Assembly: GCA_018262385.1 (NCBI GenBank)
Contig: JAGSPQ010000089.1
Location: forward strand, 1 to 8,665
Origin: Myxococcaceae bacterium
GTDB lineage: Bacteria > Myxococcota > Myxococcia > Myxococcales > Myxococcaceae
Length of the DNA: 8,665 nucleotides
Direction of reading: 5' to 3'
The notes below the pieces were generated by a model. It was not told the origin of the DNA. It did no database searches and was given only the letters and a program-made list of their open reading frames with translations. Positions 1-6,584 of this stretch are shown here, one piece after another (the first letter of the stretch is position 1; each line of letters begins with the position of its first letter). The position numbers and the translations under genes were made by a program.

Positions 1-2991
1 GCCCTGCAGCTCGTCCAGCTTCTTCTTCGAGTCGTCGAACAGCGCCTTGAGCTTGCTCTCGAGCTGCTTGACCGCTTCGCCCTTGGCGTGGGCGTCGCGG
101 GTGAGCGCGTCGGCCTGGCGGGTCTTTTCCTGCGAGAGGGCGGTGAGCTTGCGCAGCGTGTCGGCCAGCTCTTTGCTCTTGGTCGCCAGGTCGTTCTGCA
201 GCAGCTCTTCGCGGCGCTGGGCTTCCTCGGTGAGGGTCCCGATCCGCTCTTCGAGGTGGCCCTTGGCGTCCTGGGCGTGGGCGAGGGTGGCCGACAGCTG
301 GGTGACCTCGGCGACGCGCTGCCCGAGTTCCTGCTTGATCGCGGCCAGCTGCTCGTTGAGATCGAGCCCCTGATCCCTCGAGGCGTTGAGCTCGGAGGTC
401 AGCTTCAGCACCTCGGACTCGAGCGCCTGCCGGGTCGAGGCGTGGTCGGCCAGCTCCTTGTTGAGCCGGGCGTCCCGGTCGGTGAGGTTGGCCTGGGTGG
501 CGGCGAGGTTGACCTGGGTGCTCTCGAGCTGCTCGGCCAGGCCGTCGCGGGCGCCGGTGAGGGCGGCGATCTCTTCCGAGGTCTCCTTCTGCAGATCGGC
601 GTGGGCGGCGGCTTCGGCCTCGTAGTTCCCGGTCGCCTCGGAGAGGGCGGTCTTCAGCTGGCCGATCTCTCCGGACAGCCGCTCTTCCAGCTCGGACTTC
701 GCGGCTTCCGACGCGCGGAACAGGCCGGTGACGCGGGCGACCTCGTTGCGGGCCGCCTTGCCTTCGCCTTCCCGCTCGGTGCGCTCGGCCCGGACCTTCT
801 CCAGCTCGACCTGGGTCTGGGCGAGCGCGGTGGCGGTCTGCTCCTGCTCGCCGGTCTTCGCCGCCAGCGCCTCGCGGGTGTCGGTGAGGGTGTCCTGGGT
901 GCTGGCGAGCTCCTTCTGGCTCTGATCGAACGAGAGGGTGAGCTTCTCGATGTTCGCTTCGCGATCCTCGACCGTCGAGGTGAGCGCTTCGATCTCGCCC
1001 TTCTTGTTGGCGATGTCCTCCCGGGCGGCCGACAGCTCGGCGTCGCGCTCGGCGAGGCTCTTTTGCGACTTGCCCAGCTCGTCGCCCAGGTCGGTGAGCT
1101 TCGCTTCGCGATCGGCCAGGTCGGCGTTGAGGCCGTCGATGGTGGTCTGGCGGGCCTCGAGGGTGCGGGTCAGCTCTTCGCCGCGGGCGTTGGCGGCGGC
1201 GAGGTCGGTCTCGGCCTGCTCCTTCGCAGCGCCCACTTCGCCCAGCTCGGCGTTGAGCTCCTCTTCGCGGTCGGCGAGCGCGGCCTTGGTCGCTTCGACC
1301 TCGCCTTCCAGCTCTCCGATCCGCTCGAGCTTTTCCTGCACCTGCGCCTGCAGCTCGGCTTCCTGACGATCCTTGCGCTCGACGGTGTCGGAGAGCTCCT
1401 TCTCGAGGTGCTCGATCCGGCCGGCGCGTTCCTGGAGCTTGTCGTTGAGATCGGTTTCCAGCTCCTGCTTCTCGAGCTGGAGCGCCTCGAGGGTGCCCTT
1501 GACGCTGGTGATCTCTCCTTCCAGCTCGCCGACCTTCTCGGCGTTGCGAGCGGAGTGATCGGACGCCTCGGCGCGAAGCCTGTCGATCTCGGCGTCGCTG
1601 CGGGTGTGGTGGTCGACCGCCTCGCGCACCTCTTCCTGCAGGCGGCTGACGGTGTTCTCGCGCTCGGAGCGCGTCTGGTCCAACGTCTGGTTCAGGCCGT
1701 GCAGCTGGCCTTCGAAGTCGGCGTACCTGGTGTCGCGGGCGCTGATCGTGCCGGAGAGCTCGGTGCGGGTGGCCTCGAGGTCGCTCTTCAGCGCGAGGAT
1801 CTCGAGATCGCGGGCGGCCTTGGCCTCGGCGAGGTTCTTCTCGCGGACTTCGCTCTCGATCGTCGCGGTGCCGAAGTCCTTCTCGAGCGCCGAGTACTCC
1901 TTCAGCTGCGCTTCGAAGTCGGAGGCGCGGCGGGCGAGCTCTTCGTCTTTGTGGGAGATCTCGCGGCGAAGGACGTTGATGTCCTTCTCCTTGGCCGAGA
2001 CGACCTCGATCACTTCCTTCTCGCCGATGAACTTCTGCAGCAGCAGGTCTTCGATCTGCCGGCCGTGGTCGCGCTCTTTCTCGACCATCGTGGCCTGCGC
2101 GTCGTTGAGCCGGCGCGTCAGGTCATCCAGCTGCATCTTGGTGCCCTGGATCTCGACGTCCTTCTCGTTGACGCGATCCTCGACCGAGAGCAGCTCGCGC
2201 TCGCGGACGCTCCAGATTTCCGAGATGCGGGCGATCTGCGCTTCGCGGATCTTCAGCTCGTCCCGGAGCAGCTGAATCTTGCCTTCCGGGGTGCCCATCA
2301 GGTCGCGGCGGGCCCCGGTGGTGCGGCGGACCTCTTTCGACTCGGCGAGCAGCTCGGCTTTGCGGTCGGCGATCGACGCAAAGGCGCGATCGAGGAAAGT
2401 GCGATCTTCGTCGTTCAGCGCGCTGCGGCGCTCGCGCTTGGGAAGCCGCGGCGGGCCGGAGGCCGCCCGCTGAATCGGGGGCGGGCCGGCGGGAGCAGGG
2501 GCGTCCGGCTTGACCAGGACCTTGCCGGTGAGGGCGGCGTCGAGCGCAAGATCTTCGTCGTCGCCCAGCGGGGACTCAGCAGCGGGCATCTCAGGCACGG
2601 TGGCAGTCTCCGGCGCTCCGGGCGGCATGATGTGGAGAGTCAGGCGGGTCAGCTCGCCCATCTCGAAGGGGATCGGCAGGTAGCCGTGGGCGGCGTTGGC
2701 GCTGGTGCTGTGCTGCTGCAGCGCCTCGGGCGCCACGTCGCTCGACAGCAGGATCACCGGCAGGTTCGCGCCGAACTTGCCCTTGCGAATGGTGCCGCAC
2801 AGGACGAACCCGCTCTGGTCGGGAAGCTCGGCCCGCAGGATCACCAGATCCGGGCGGCGCTTCTCGAGCTCTCGCGAGGCATCGGCGGCGTTGGCCGCGA
2901 GGGACGTCGTATAGCCCGCGTCGTGAAGCACGGAGGCCATGGTGAGAGCGAAGTCGTTCTGACCTTCGACGATTAGGACGCGTCGTTCCAT
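1..2991 (-). CDS. AglZ/FrzS-like protein: degenerate receiver domain plus very long coiled coil (partial, C-terminus off the left edge)
   Basis: There are 997 codons without a stop, still open at base 1. The ATG at 2991-2989 is the only sensible start, because an in-frame TGA lies just upstream at 3022-3024. No good Shine-Dalgarno sequence is visible. Residues 1-122 form a CheY-like receiver (it opens MERRVLIVEGQND, with DLVILRAELPDQSGF at 48-62). The site that normally holds the phosphoryl-accepting Asp is Arg53, the conserved Lys before PF is Ile107 (YLPIPF), and the acidic pair is reduced to Glu9-Gly10; Ser83 is kept. The domain is therefore probably not phosphorylated by the usual route. 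Residues about 123-190 are a Pro/Ala/acidic linker. From about 192 onward the chain is Glu/Lys/Gln/Leu-rich coiled coil, free of long breaks to the window edge. In Myxococcus, FrzS (about 555 residues) and AglZ (about 1,400) share this layout and act in polarity and motility; AglZ binds the GTPase MglA. The length favours AglZ. A motility role is inferred. The gene lies 118 bp downstream of the glycosyltransferase gene, on the same strand. Confidence 0.9.
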   Translation of the reverse strand, partial: MERRVLIVEGQNDFALTMASVLHDAGYTTSLAANAADASRELEKRRPDLVILRAELPDQSGFVLCGTIRKGKFGANLPVILLSSDVAPEALQQHSTSANAAHGYLPIPFEMGELTRLTLHIMPPGAPETATVPEMPAAESPLGDDEDLALDAALTGKVLVKPDAPAPAGPPPIQRAASGPPRLPKRERRSALNDEDRTFLDRAFASIADRKAELLAESKEVRRTTGARRDLMGTPEGKIQLLRDELKIREAQIARISEIWSVRERELLSVEDRVNEKDVEIQGTKMQLDDLTRRLNDAQATMVEKERDHGRQIEDLLLQKFIGEKEVIEVVSAKEKDINVLRREISHKDEELARRASDFEAQLKEYSALEKDFGTATIESEVREKNLAEAKAARDLEILALKSDLEATRTELSGTISARDTRYADFEGQLHGLNQTLDQTRSERENTVSRLQEEVREAVDHHTRSDAEIDRLRAEASDHSARNAEKVGELEGEITSVKGTLEALQLEKQELETDLNDKLQERAGRIEHLEKELSDTVERKDRQEAELQAQVQEKLERIGELEGEVEATKAALADREEELNAELGEVGAAKEQAETDLAAANARGEELTRTLEARQTTIDGLNADLADREAKLTDLGDELGKSQKSLAERDAELSAAREDIANKKGEIEALTSTVEDREANIEKLTLSFDQSQKELASTQDTLTDTREALAAKTGEQEQTATALAQTQVELEKVRAERTEREGEGKAARNEVARVTGLFRASEAAKSELEERLSGEIGQLKTALSEATGNYEAEAAAHADLQKETSEEIAALTGARDGLAEQLESTQVNLAATQANLTDRDARLNKELADHASTRQALESEVLKLTSELNASRDQGLDLNEQLAAIKQELGQRVAEVTQLSATLAHAQDAKGHLEERIGTLTEEAQRREELLQNDLATKSKELADTLRKLTALSQEKTRQADALTRDAHAKGEAVKQLESKLKALFDDSKKKLDELQG

Positions 2992-3109
2992 TTTGGGCGG
3001 GGCGGAAGCTTCCCACCGAGTTCAGAGCCGGTAAACAGCCTTCGCGTCGTTGCTACGCGCGCCGGATCTTGGTTGACACCGGCACCGCAAACCCGTCTCG
3101 AACTGCAGG
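2992..3109 (-). other. 118-bp intergenic gap between glycosyltransferase and coiled-coil genes
   Basis: This non-coding stretch separates two genes read leftward. I see no convincing sigma-70 promoter on the minus strand and no Shine-Dalgarno sequence at the usual distance from the downstream ATG; the nearest purine run, GGTGGGAAG, is too far away. Two weak 5-bp inverted repeats are present (3043-3047 with 3055-3059, and 3061-3065 with 3079-3083), neither followed by a T tract, so no intrinsic terminator is supported. A 10-bp palindrome, GGAAGCTTCC, lies at 3004-3013. The two genes could be co-transcribed, or the second could have its own promoter here; the sequence does not decide. Confidence 0.5.
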
Positions 3110-5629
3110 TCAGTCGCGGCCGGGAAAGTTGGTCGGCGGAGTGTGGCGGTTGAAGGCCGGCGCGTCGGGCGGGCAGTAGCCGTGGACGAGCTGGGCGAGC
3201 CAGGGATCGAGCCGGGAAGGCAGGGGAGTCTCGTCGCTCTCGATCGCCTGGGCCTCGACGTCGTCGGCGTCCAGCACCTCGGCGCTCTCGTCGCCGCTGT
3301 CGACGGGGTCCTCGTCGCCGGTCGCGGCGGCGGGGTCGGCCGAGAGCACCTCGTCGTCGGCGATCTCCTCGACCTCTTCGTCGGAGACCTCGTCCTGGTG
3401 CTCCGCTGCGACGGGCGGGGGCAGCGGAACCGAGCGCACCGCGGGCAGGTGGCTGGCACCGGAGGCGCGGGTGATCGGCGGCAGATCGTGGTGTGACTCG
3501 GCCAGCGCCGGATTGGCGGAGGACGCGGCGGCCGCGGCCGATCGGAGCAGCGCGCCCGGCCGGCGAATCGGCGTCGGCTCGGGAGGCGGATCGTGCACCG
3601 GCGTCACTTCGGGCAGGCCGGGACTTCTCCGGCTGGCAACCGCGGCGGCGGCGGGAAGGCCGCGGGCGGGAGTCAGCTGCCGCTCGACCCCCGGGACGCG
3701 GCCGGAGGGGCTGTCGGCGCGGGGAGAAGTCGGCTGCTTGTCGATCGGGCGGTGGCGGCCCGACGGAGTCTCGGTGAGGAGCGGAGGACTCGGCGGCTTG
3801 TCGACCGGGGGGTGGCGGCCCGACGGAGTCTCGGTGAGCAGCGGAGGACCCGGCTGCCTGTCGATCGGGGGATGGCGGCCCGACGGAGTCTCAGCGATCG
3901 GGGAACCCGGATGCCGTTCGGCCGAGGGAAAGCGGCCCGAGGGAGTCTCGGCGCGCGCGAGTGGCGGGTGGCCCCGGGACGGCGTCAGCCGCTGCTCGAA
4001 CGGCGCAGGTGGCGGCGCGATCGGGGTTACGTCCGGCGCGGCCTCGACCGCGGGTCTGCCGGGAGAAGAGGGGACGCTGCCGCGCGCGGGGGTCGCGCCC
4101 TTCTTCGGGGCGCCCGGGGCGGGAGCGGGCCGGGGCGTCATGGTCTCCAGCGAGGGCAGCTCGCGCGGAGTGGGCTCGGGGTCGGCGGAGAGCGGAGTGC
4201 CCATCACCACCGGCTCGGGCAGATCGCCGGCGACCTGCTGGGTGCGCGGCTGATCCTCTTTCTCGTCCTCGCGCAGCGGGGTGCCGAGGATCGCGGGCCG
4301 ATCGAGCACGTCCCTGGCTTCCGGGTCGGTCGAAGGGTCGGCGCGGATCGCCGGGTCGGTCTTCGGGGTGCGGCGCTTGCTCGATTCCTCCCGCGGGGCA
4401 GGGGCCTTCCCGGCGCGGGTGATCTCGGCGGCGGACTCGGCGCCCCCGGCCGCGTTGCGCGCGCGCCCGGCGACCTCGGCGTAGAGATCGAGCAGCTGGC
4501 CGCGAATCCAGGAGGCGTCGACCTTCTCGGCGGCCGCGCGGGCGGCCTGGCCCATCTCGACCCGCCTGGCCGGGTTCTGGGCGAGGTCGATCAGCTGCTC
4601 GGCGAGCTTCTTGAAATCTCCGCAGGGGAAGAACACCCCGGCCGCCTCGGGGACGAGCTCGCGGGTGATCGGCAGGTCGGCGGCGATCACCGGGCGGCCT
4701 CCGGCGAGGTACTCGCCCAGCTTCGCCATCGGCCCGCCCTGGCTGCGGTTGCGCTCGTTGTCGTCGAGCGGCAGCGCGCCGAGATCGCAGGTGGCGACGA
4801 TCTTGTGCAGGTCGTCCTGGCCGACCGGCGGCTGGAACTCGACCTTCCCGGCCAGCTTCAGCTCGTTGACCAGATCGCTCAGGTGGGCCTGCCACTCGCT
4901 GTGCCTGGGGCCGACGATCGTCAACCGCACGTCGACCTGGCGCACCGTCAGCTGCATCGCGCGCAGCAGCGTCGGCAACCCCTGGTAGCCCAGCTGGCTG
5001 CCCAGGTAGAGGACCTTCATCGGCGAGGCGTCGGGGCGGCCGAGGACTTCGGGGGTGTAGAGGCCCAGCTCGACCGGCCCGCGCAGCACCCGCACCTGCG
5101 ACTCGGGGACGCCTTGATCGAGGATGAACCGGCGGGTGACCTCGGAGCCGGTGATCACCGCGTCCGAGTTCATCAGGCAGAACAGCTCCTGGCGGCGGAT
5201 CTTCGAGAGGAAGCGGCGATCGCCCTCGGTGTGGGGGTGGGTGTAGCGGAGCTCCTGGCTGGGGAAGGTCTGGGCGTCGTAGATCAGCCGGTACTGCGGC
5301 ACTTCGCGTCCCTCGCACAGCGCGTAGCCGCCGAAGGGGTCGAAGAAGTGAACGATCTGGTACTCCTCGCTCTCGAGCTGGCGGCGCACGGCGCGATCGA
5401 ACGCCTGGATCCGGGACTGCAGATCGCCCGAGCCGATCGGCACCCGCAGCAGGCGGGCGCCCTGGTACCGCTCGATGTGGGAGTGGTCAGGGGTTTTGTT
5501 CGACAGCACCACCACCTGGTACTTGTCGCCGATGCCTTTGAGGTACTCGGTGACACGACGCGAGAGCCCGCTGTGGCCGGGCAAGACGTCAAAGCAGCAG
5601 ATCAGCAGTGACGGCGGCTGGTCGGACAC
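3110..5629 (-). CDS. GT4-type glycosyltransferase with long disordered, repeat-bearing C-terminal tail
   Basis: This encodes 839 residues. It starts at GTG (5629-5627); an in-frame TAA at 5653-5651 excludes any start much further upstream. Residues 1 to about 390 have the GT-B fold pattern of family GT4. The N-terminal half has a glycine-containing loop (CCFDVLPGHSGLSRRV). The C-terminal half has strand VLYLGSQ (206-212), TIVGPRHSEW (237-246) and the donor-site segment KLGEYLAGGRPVIAAD (303-318). Glu306 fits the second Glu of the EX7E motif; the first is Gly298, as in many GT4 enzymes with a KLxEYLAxGxP motif. It probably transfers a sugar from a nucleotide-sugar in the cytoplasm; donor and acceptor cannot be read. 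Most GT4 enzymes end near residue 400. Here about 440 more follow: a Pro/Ser/Arg-rich disordered tail with tandem ETPSGR units (about 555-655), an acidic block (743-800) and a distinct end (801-839) with an aromatic LDPWLAQLVHGY segment. No signal peptide or membrane segment is seen. The tail suggests scaffolding or docking, which is inference. Confidence 0.9.
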   Translation of the reverse strand: MSDQPPSLLICCFDVLPGHSGLSRRVTEYLKGIGDKYQVVVLSNKTPDHSHIERYQGARLLRVPIGSGDLQSRIQAFDRAVRRQLESEEYQIVHFFDPFGGYALCEGREVPQYRLIYDAQTFPSQELRYTHPHTEGDRRFLSKIRRQELFCLMNSDAVITGSEVTRRFILDQGVPESQVRVLRGPVELGLYTPEVLGRPDASPMKVLYLGSQLGYQGLPTLLRAMQLTVRQVDVRLTIVGPRHSEWQAHLSDLVNELKLAGKVEFQPPVGQDDLHKIVATCDLGALPLDDNERNRSQGGPMAKLGEYLAGGRPVIAADLPITRELVPEAAGVFFPCGDFKKLAEQLIDLAQNPARRVEMGQAARAAAEKVDASWIRGQLLDLYAEVAGRARNAAGGAESAAEITRAGKAPAPREESSKRRTPKTDPAIRADPSTDPEARDVLDRPAILGTPLREDEKEDQPRTQQVAGDLPEPVVMGTPLSADPEPTPRELPSLETMTPRPAPAPGAPKKGATPARGSVPSSPGRPAVEAAPDVTPIAPPPAPFEQRLTPSRGHPPLARAETPSGRFPSAERHPGSPIAETPSGRHPPIDRQPGPPLLTETPSGRHPPVDKPPSPPLLTETPSGRHRPIDKQPTSPRADSPSGRVPGVERQLTPARGLPAAAAVASRRSPGLPEVTPVHDPPPEPTPIRRPGALLRSAAAAASSANPALAESHHDLPPITRASGASHLPAVRSVPLPPPVAAEHQDEVSDEEVEEIADDEVLSADPAAATGDEDPVDSGDESAEVLDADDVEAQAIESDETPLPSRLDPWLAQLVHGYCPPDAPAFNRHTPPTNFPGRD
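3664..3960 (-). repeat. Tandem 57-60 bp coding repeat (about five units) in the glycosyltransferase tail
   Basis: Three consecutive 60-bp units (3721-3780, 3781-3840, 3841-3900) share an identical 20-base core, TGGCGGCCCGACGGAGTCTC on the plus strand, at 3753, 3813 and 3873. A more diverged unit of about 57 bp follows (3901-3957) and a degenerate one precedes (about 3664-3720). On the coding strand each unit gives about 20 residues of the form [ED]-[TS]-P-S-G-R-x-P-x-[VIA]-[DE]-[RK] followed by a Pro-rich spacer such as PPLLT. Unit length is a multiple of three, so gain or loss of units keeps the frame. The near-identity of the middle units points to recent duplication or homogenisation. Each unit carries an S/T-P site and a basic patch, which would suit multivalent binding or phosphorylation; that role is inferred. 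Confidence 0.88.
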
Positions 5630-5693
5630 GGGGGTGAAGGTCGCGGCAGATTACACGTTGACCGGGTTGCTGGGTTGGGTGTCAGGTGGCCGG
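5630..5693. promoter_or_regulatory. 64-bp divergent intergenic region, likely holding both promoters
   Basis: This is the only gap between the leftward glycosyltransferase gene and the rightward DUF4912 operon, so promoters for both should lie in or overlap it. It is locally richer in A and T than its surroundings. A minus-strand TGTAAT at 5655-5650 resembles a -10 element, lying about 20 bases before the GTG start of the glycosyltransferase gene, but no matching -35 is seen. On the plus strand TTGACC at 5658-5663 resembles a -35 element, but no -10 follows at the right distance. AGGTGG at 5684-5689 is a plausible ribosome binding site for the GTG at 5694. Promoter positions are not resolved. 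Confidence 0.4.
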
Positions 5694-6584
5694 GTGTCGA
5701 TTCGGGAGCTGAGCCTGAGGGAGCTGAGGGCTCTCGCGCAACAACGATTGGGGACCAGGGCGGCGGAGCTGAAGACGCGCCAGGAGCTCGTCGACGCGCT
5801 GGAGGCGACCGAGCGCAAGCAGGTGCCCCGGGCGATGGTGCCGCTGGCGGCGCCCCTGCCGGTGCCGGTGCCCGTGCCCGTGGCGGCTCCCGTCTCGGTG
5901 GCCCCGGTGAAGGAGCTGCCCCCCGAGCCGGTGATCTGGACCGCGGATGCGCCGCTGCCGCAGATCACCCCGCGGCCGCTGCTGGAAGAGTTTCCGGCCG
6001 GAGCCGAACCCGAGGCCGCCCCGTCTGGGCCCGCTGTTTCCGAGGCCGCCGCGCGCCAGCGCCCCGCGCCCGAGTTCGCGCGGTCGGCGTTCGCGCCGCC
6101 GGGGCTCGCCCCGCCCGGGCACGCGCCAGCCGAGCTCCACCCTTCCGGCTGGTCGATGCCGCCCGGGGTCACCATCACTCAGTATTTTTTCCTCCCGCCG
6201 GGCGTGCCGCGGCTGCCGGTGACGTACGAAGACGATCGGGTGCTGACCTTCGCTCGCGATCCCAGGGCGCTCTACGCGGCGTGGGATTTCTCTGCCGAAC
6301 AGTTCGATCACGGCCCGGCGCGCGCGGTGGTGGTCACCGAGGCGGGCGTGACGGTGCAGTCGTTCGAGCTCGCGGGCCCCGCGGGCGGCCAGTTCATCGA
6401 ACAGCTGCCGCCCGGAGTCCGGGTGAAGGTCGAGGTGCGCGGCGAAGCGGGCCTGCTTGGCGAGAGCGGGTGGGTGCAGCTGCCGCCCGCACCCGCCCCC
6501 CGCGCCGCCCCGTCGTCCCCGGATCGGCCGAGCGCCGCCGAGGCGCCGGTGGATCGGCCGAACGCTCCCTCGAGCGTGGTGTGA
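5694..6584 (+). CDS. DUF4912-like protein with SAP/Rho-N-like N-terminal head
   Basis: This encodes 296 residues from GTG 5694, chosen because AGGTGG lies just upstream and the recognisable fold begins immediately. In-frame GTGs at 5634 and 5679 are alternatives, but the sequence they would add has poor coding character. Residues 1 to about 36 (SIRELSLRELRALAQQRLG, then KTRQELVDALE) have the helix-extension-helix pattern of SAP or Rho N-terminal domains, which often bind nucleic acid. Residues about 40-160 are a Pro/Ala-rich linker. Residues about 165-263 match DUF4912: aromatic-Pro entry (YFFLPPGVPRLP), then EDDRVLTFARDPRALYAAWD with R188-D189-P190 and W197, ending near SGWVQLPP. A short Pro-rich tail with two DRPxA segments follows. 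DUF4912 has no settled function; its fold has been suggested to resemble sugar-binding or beta-sandwich domains, and I recall it recurring next to GH57 genes, as here. The stop overlaps the GH57 start by 4 bp, implying translational coupling. Confidence 0.82.
   Translation: MSIRELSLRELRALAQQRLGTRAAELKTRQELVDALEATERKQVPRAMVPLAAPLPVPVPVPVAAPVSVAPVKELPPEPVIWTADAPLPQITPRPLLEEFPAGAEPEAAPSGPAVSEAAARQRPAPEFARSAFAPPGLAPPGHAPAELHPSGWSMPPGVTITQYFFLPPGVPRLPVTYEDDRVLTFARDPRALYAAWDFSAEQFDHGPARAVVVTEAGVTVQSFELAGPAGGQFIEQLPPGVRVKVEVRGEAGLLGESGWVQLPPAPAPRAAPSSPDRPSAAEAPVDRPNAPSSVV
5859..5882 (+). repeat. Short hexanucleotide tandem repeat (four units) encoding Pro-Val
   Basis: CCGGTG is present twice and is followed by CCCGTG twice, in frame within the Pro/Ala-rich linker of the DUF4912 protein, giving four Pro-Val pairs. 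Such PV runs are common as extended spacers. Because the unit is six bases, slippage would change linker length without breaking the frame. Confidence 0.6.

Noticed and set aside
88..2976. A 962-codon open frame on the plus strand, antisense to the coiled-coil gene.
   Set aside because: It is codon-aligned with the minus-strand gene. Its Leu/Gly/Val-rich product is what results from reading Glu, Lys, Gln, Ala and Asp codons backwards, and it has no recognisable domain. The minus frame gives a clear receiver and coiled coil.
3004..3013. Perfect 10-bp palindrome GGAAGCTTCC upstream of the coiled-coil gene.
   Set aside because: It is short, single-copy and without a partner site; an operator cannot be supported from one occurrence.
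3073..3078. TTGACA on the plus strand, resembling a -35 element.
   Set aside because: No suitable -10 element follows and no plus-strand gene lies downstream.
3043..3083. Two small inverted repeats that might form a terminator after the glycosyltransferase gene.
   Set aside because: The stems are only 5 bp with long loops and no T tract, which is expected by chance in GC-rich sequence.
3593..5611. A 672-codon plus-strand open frame opposite the glycosyltransferase gene.
   Set aside because: It is a codon-aligned antisense artefact in high-GC DNA, with no domain or ribosome site; the minus strand encodes clear GT4 motifs.
5675..6580. N-terminal extension of the GH57 frame by about 300 codons.
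   Set aside because: The added sequence is Arg/Gly/Ala-rich out-of-frame reading of the DUF4912 gene. GH57 homology begins directly after GTG 6581.
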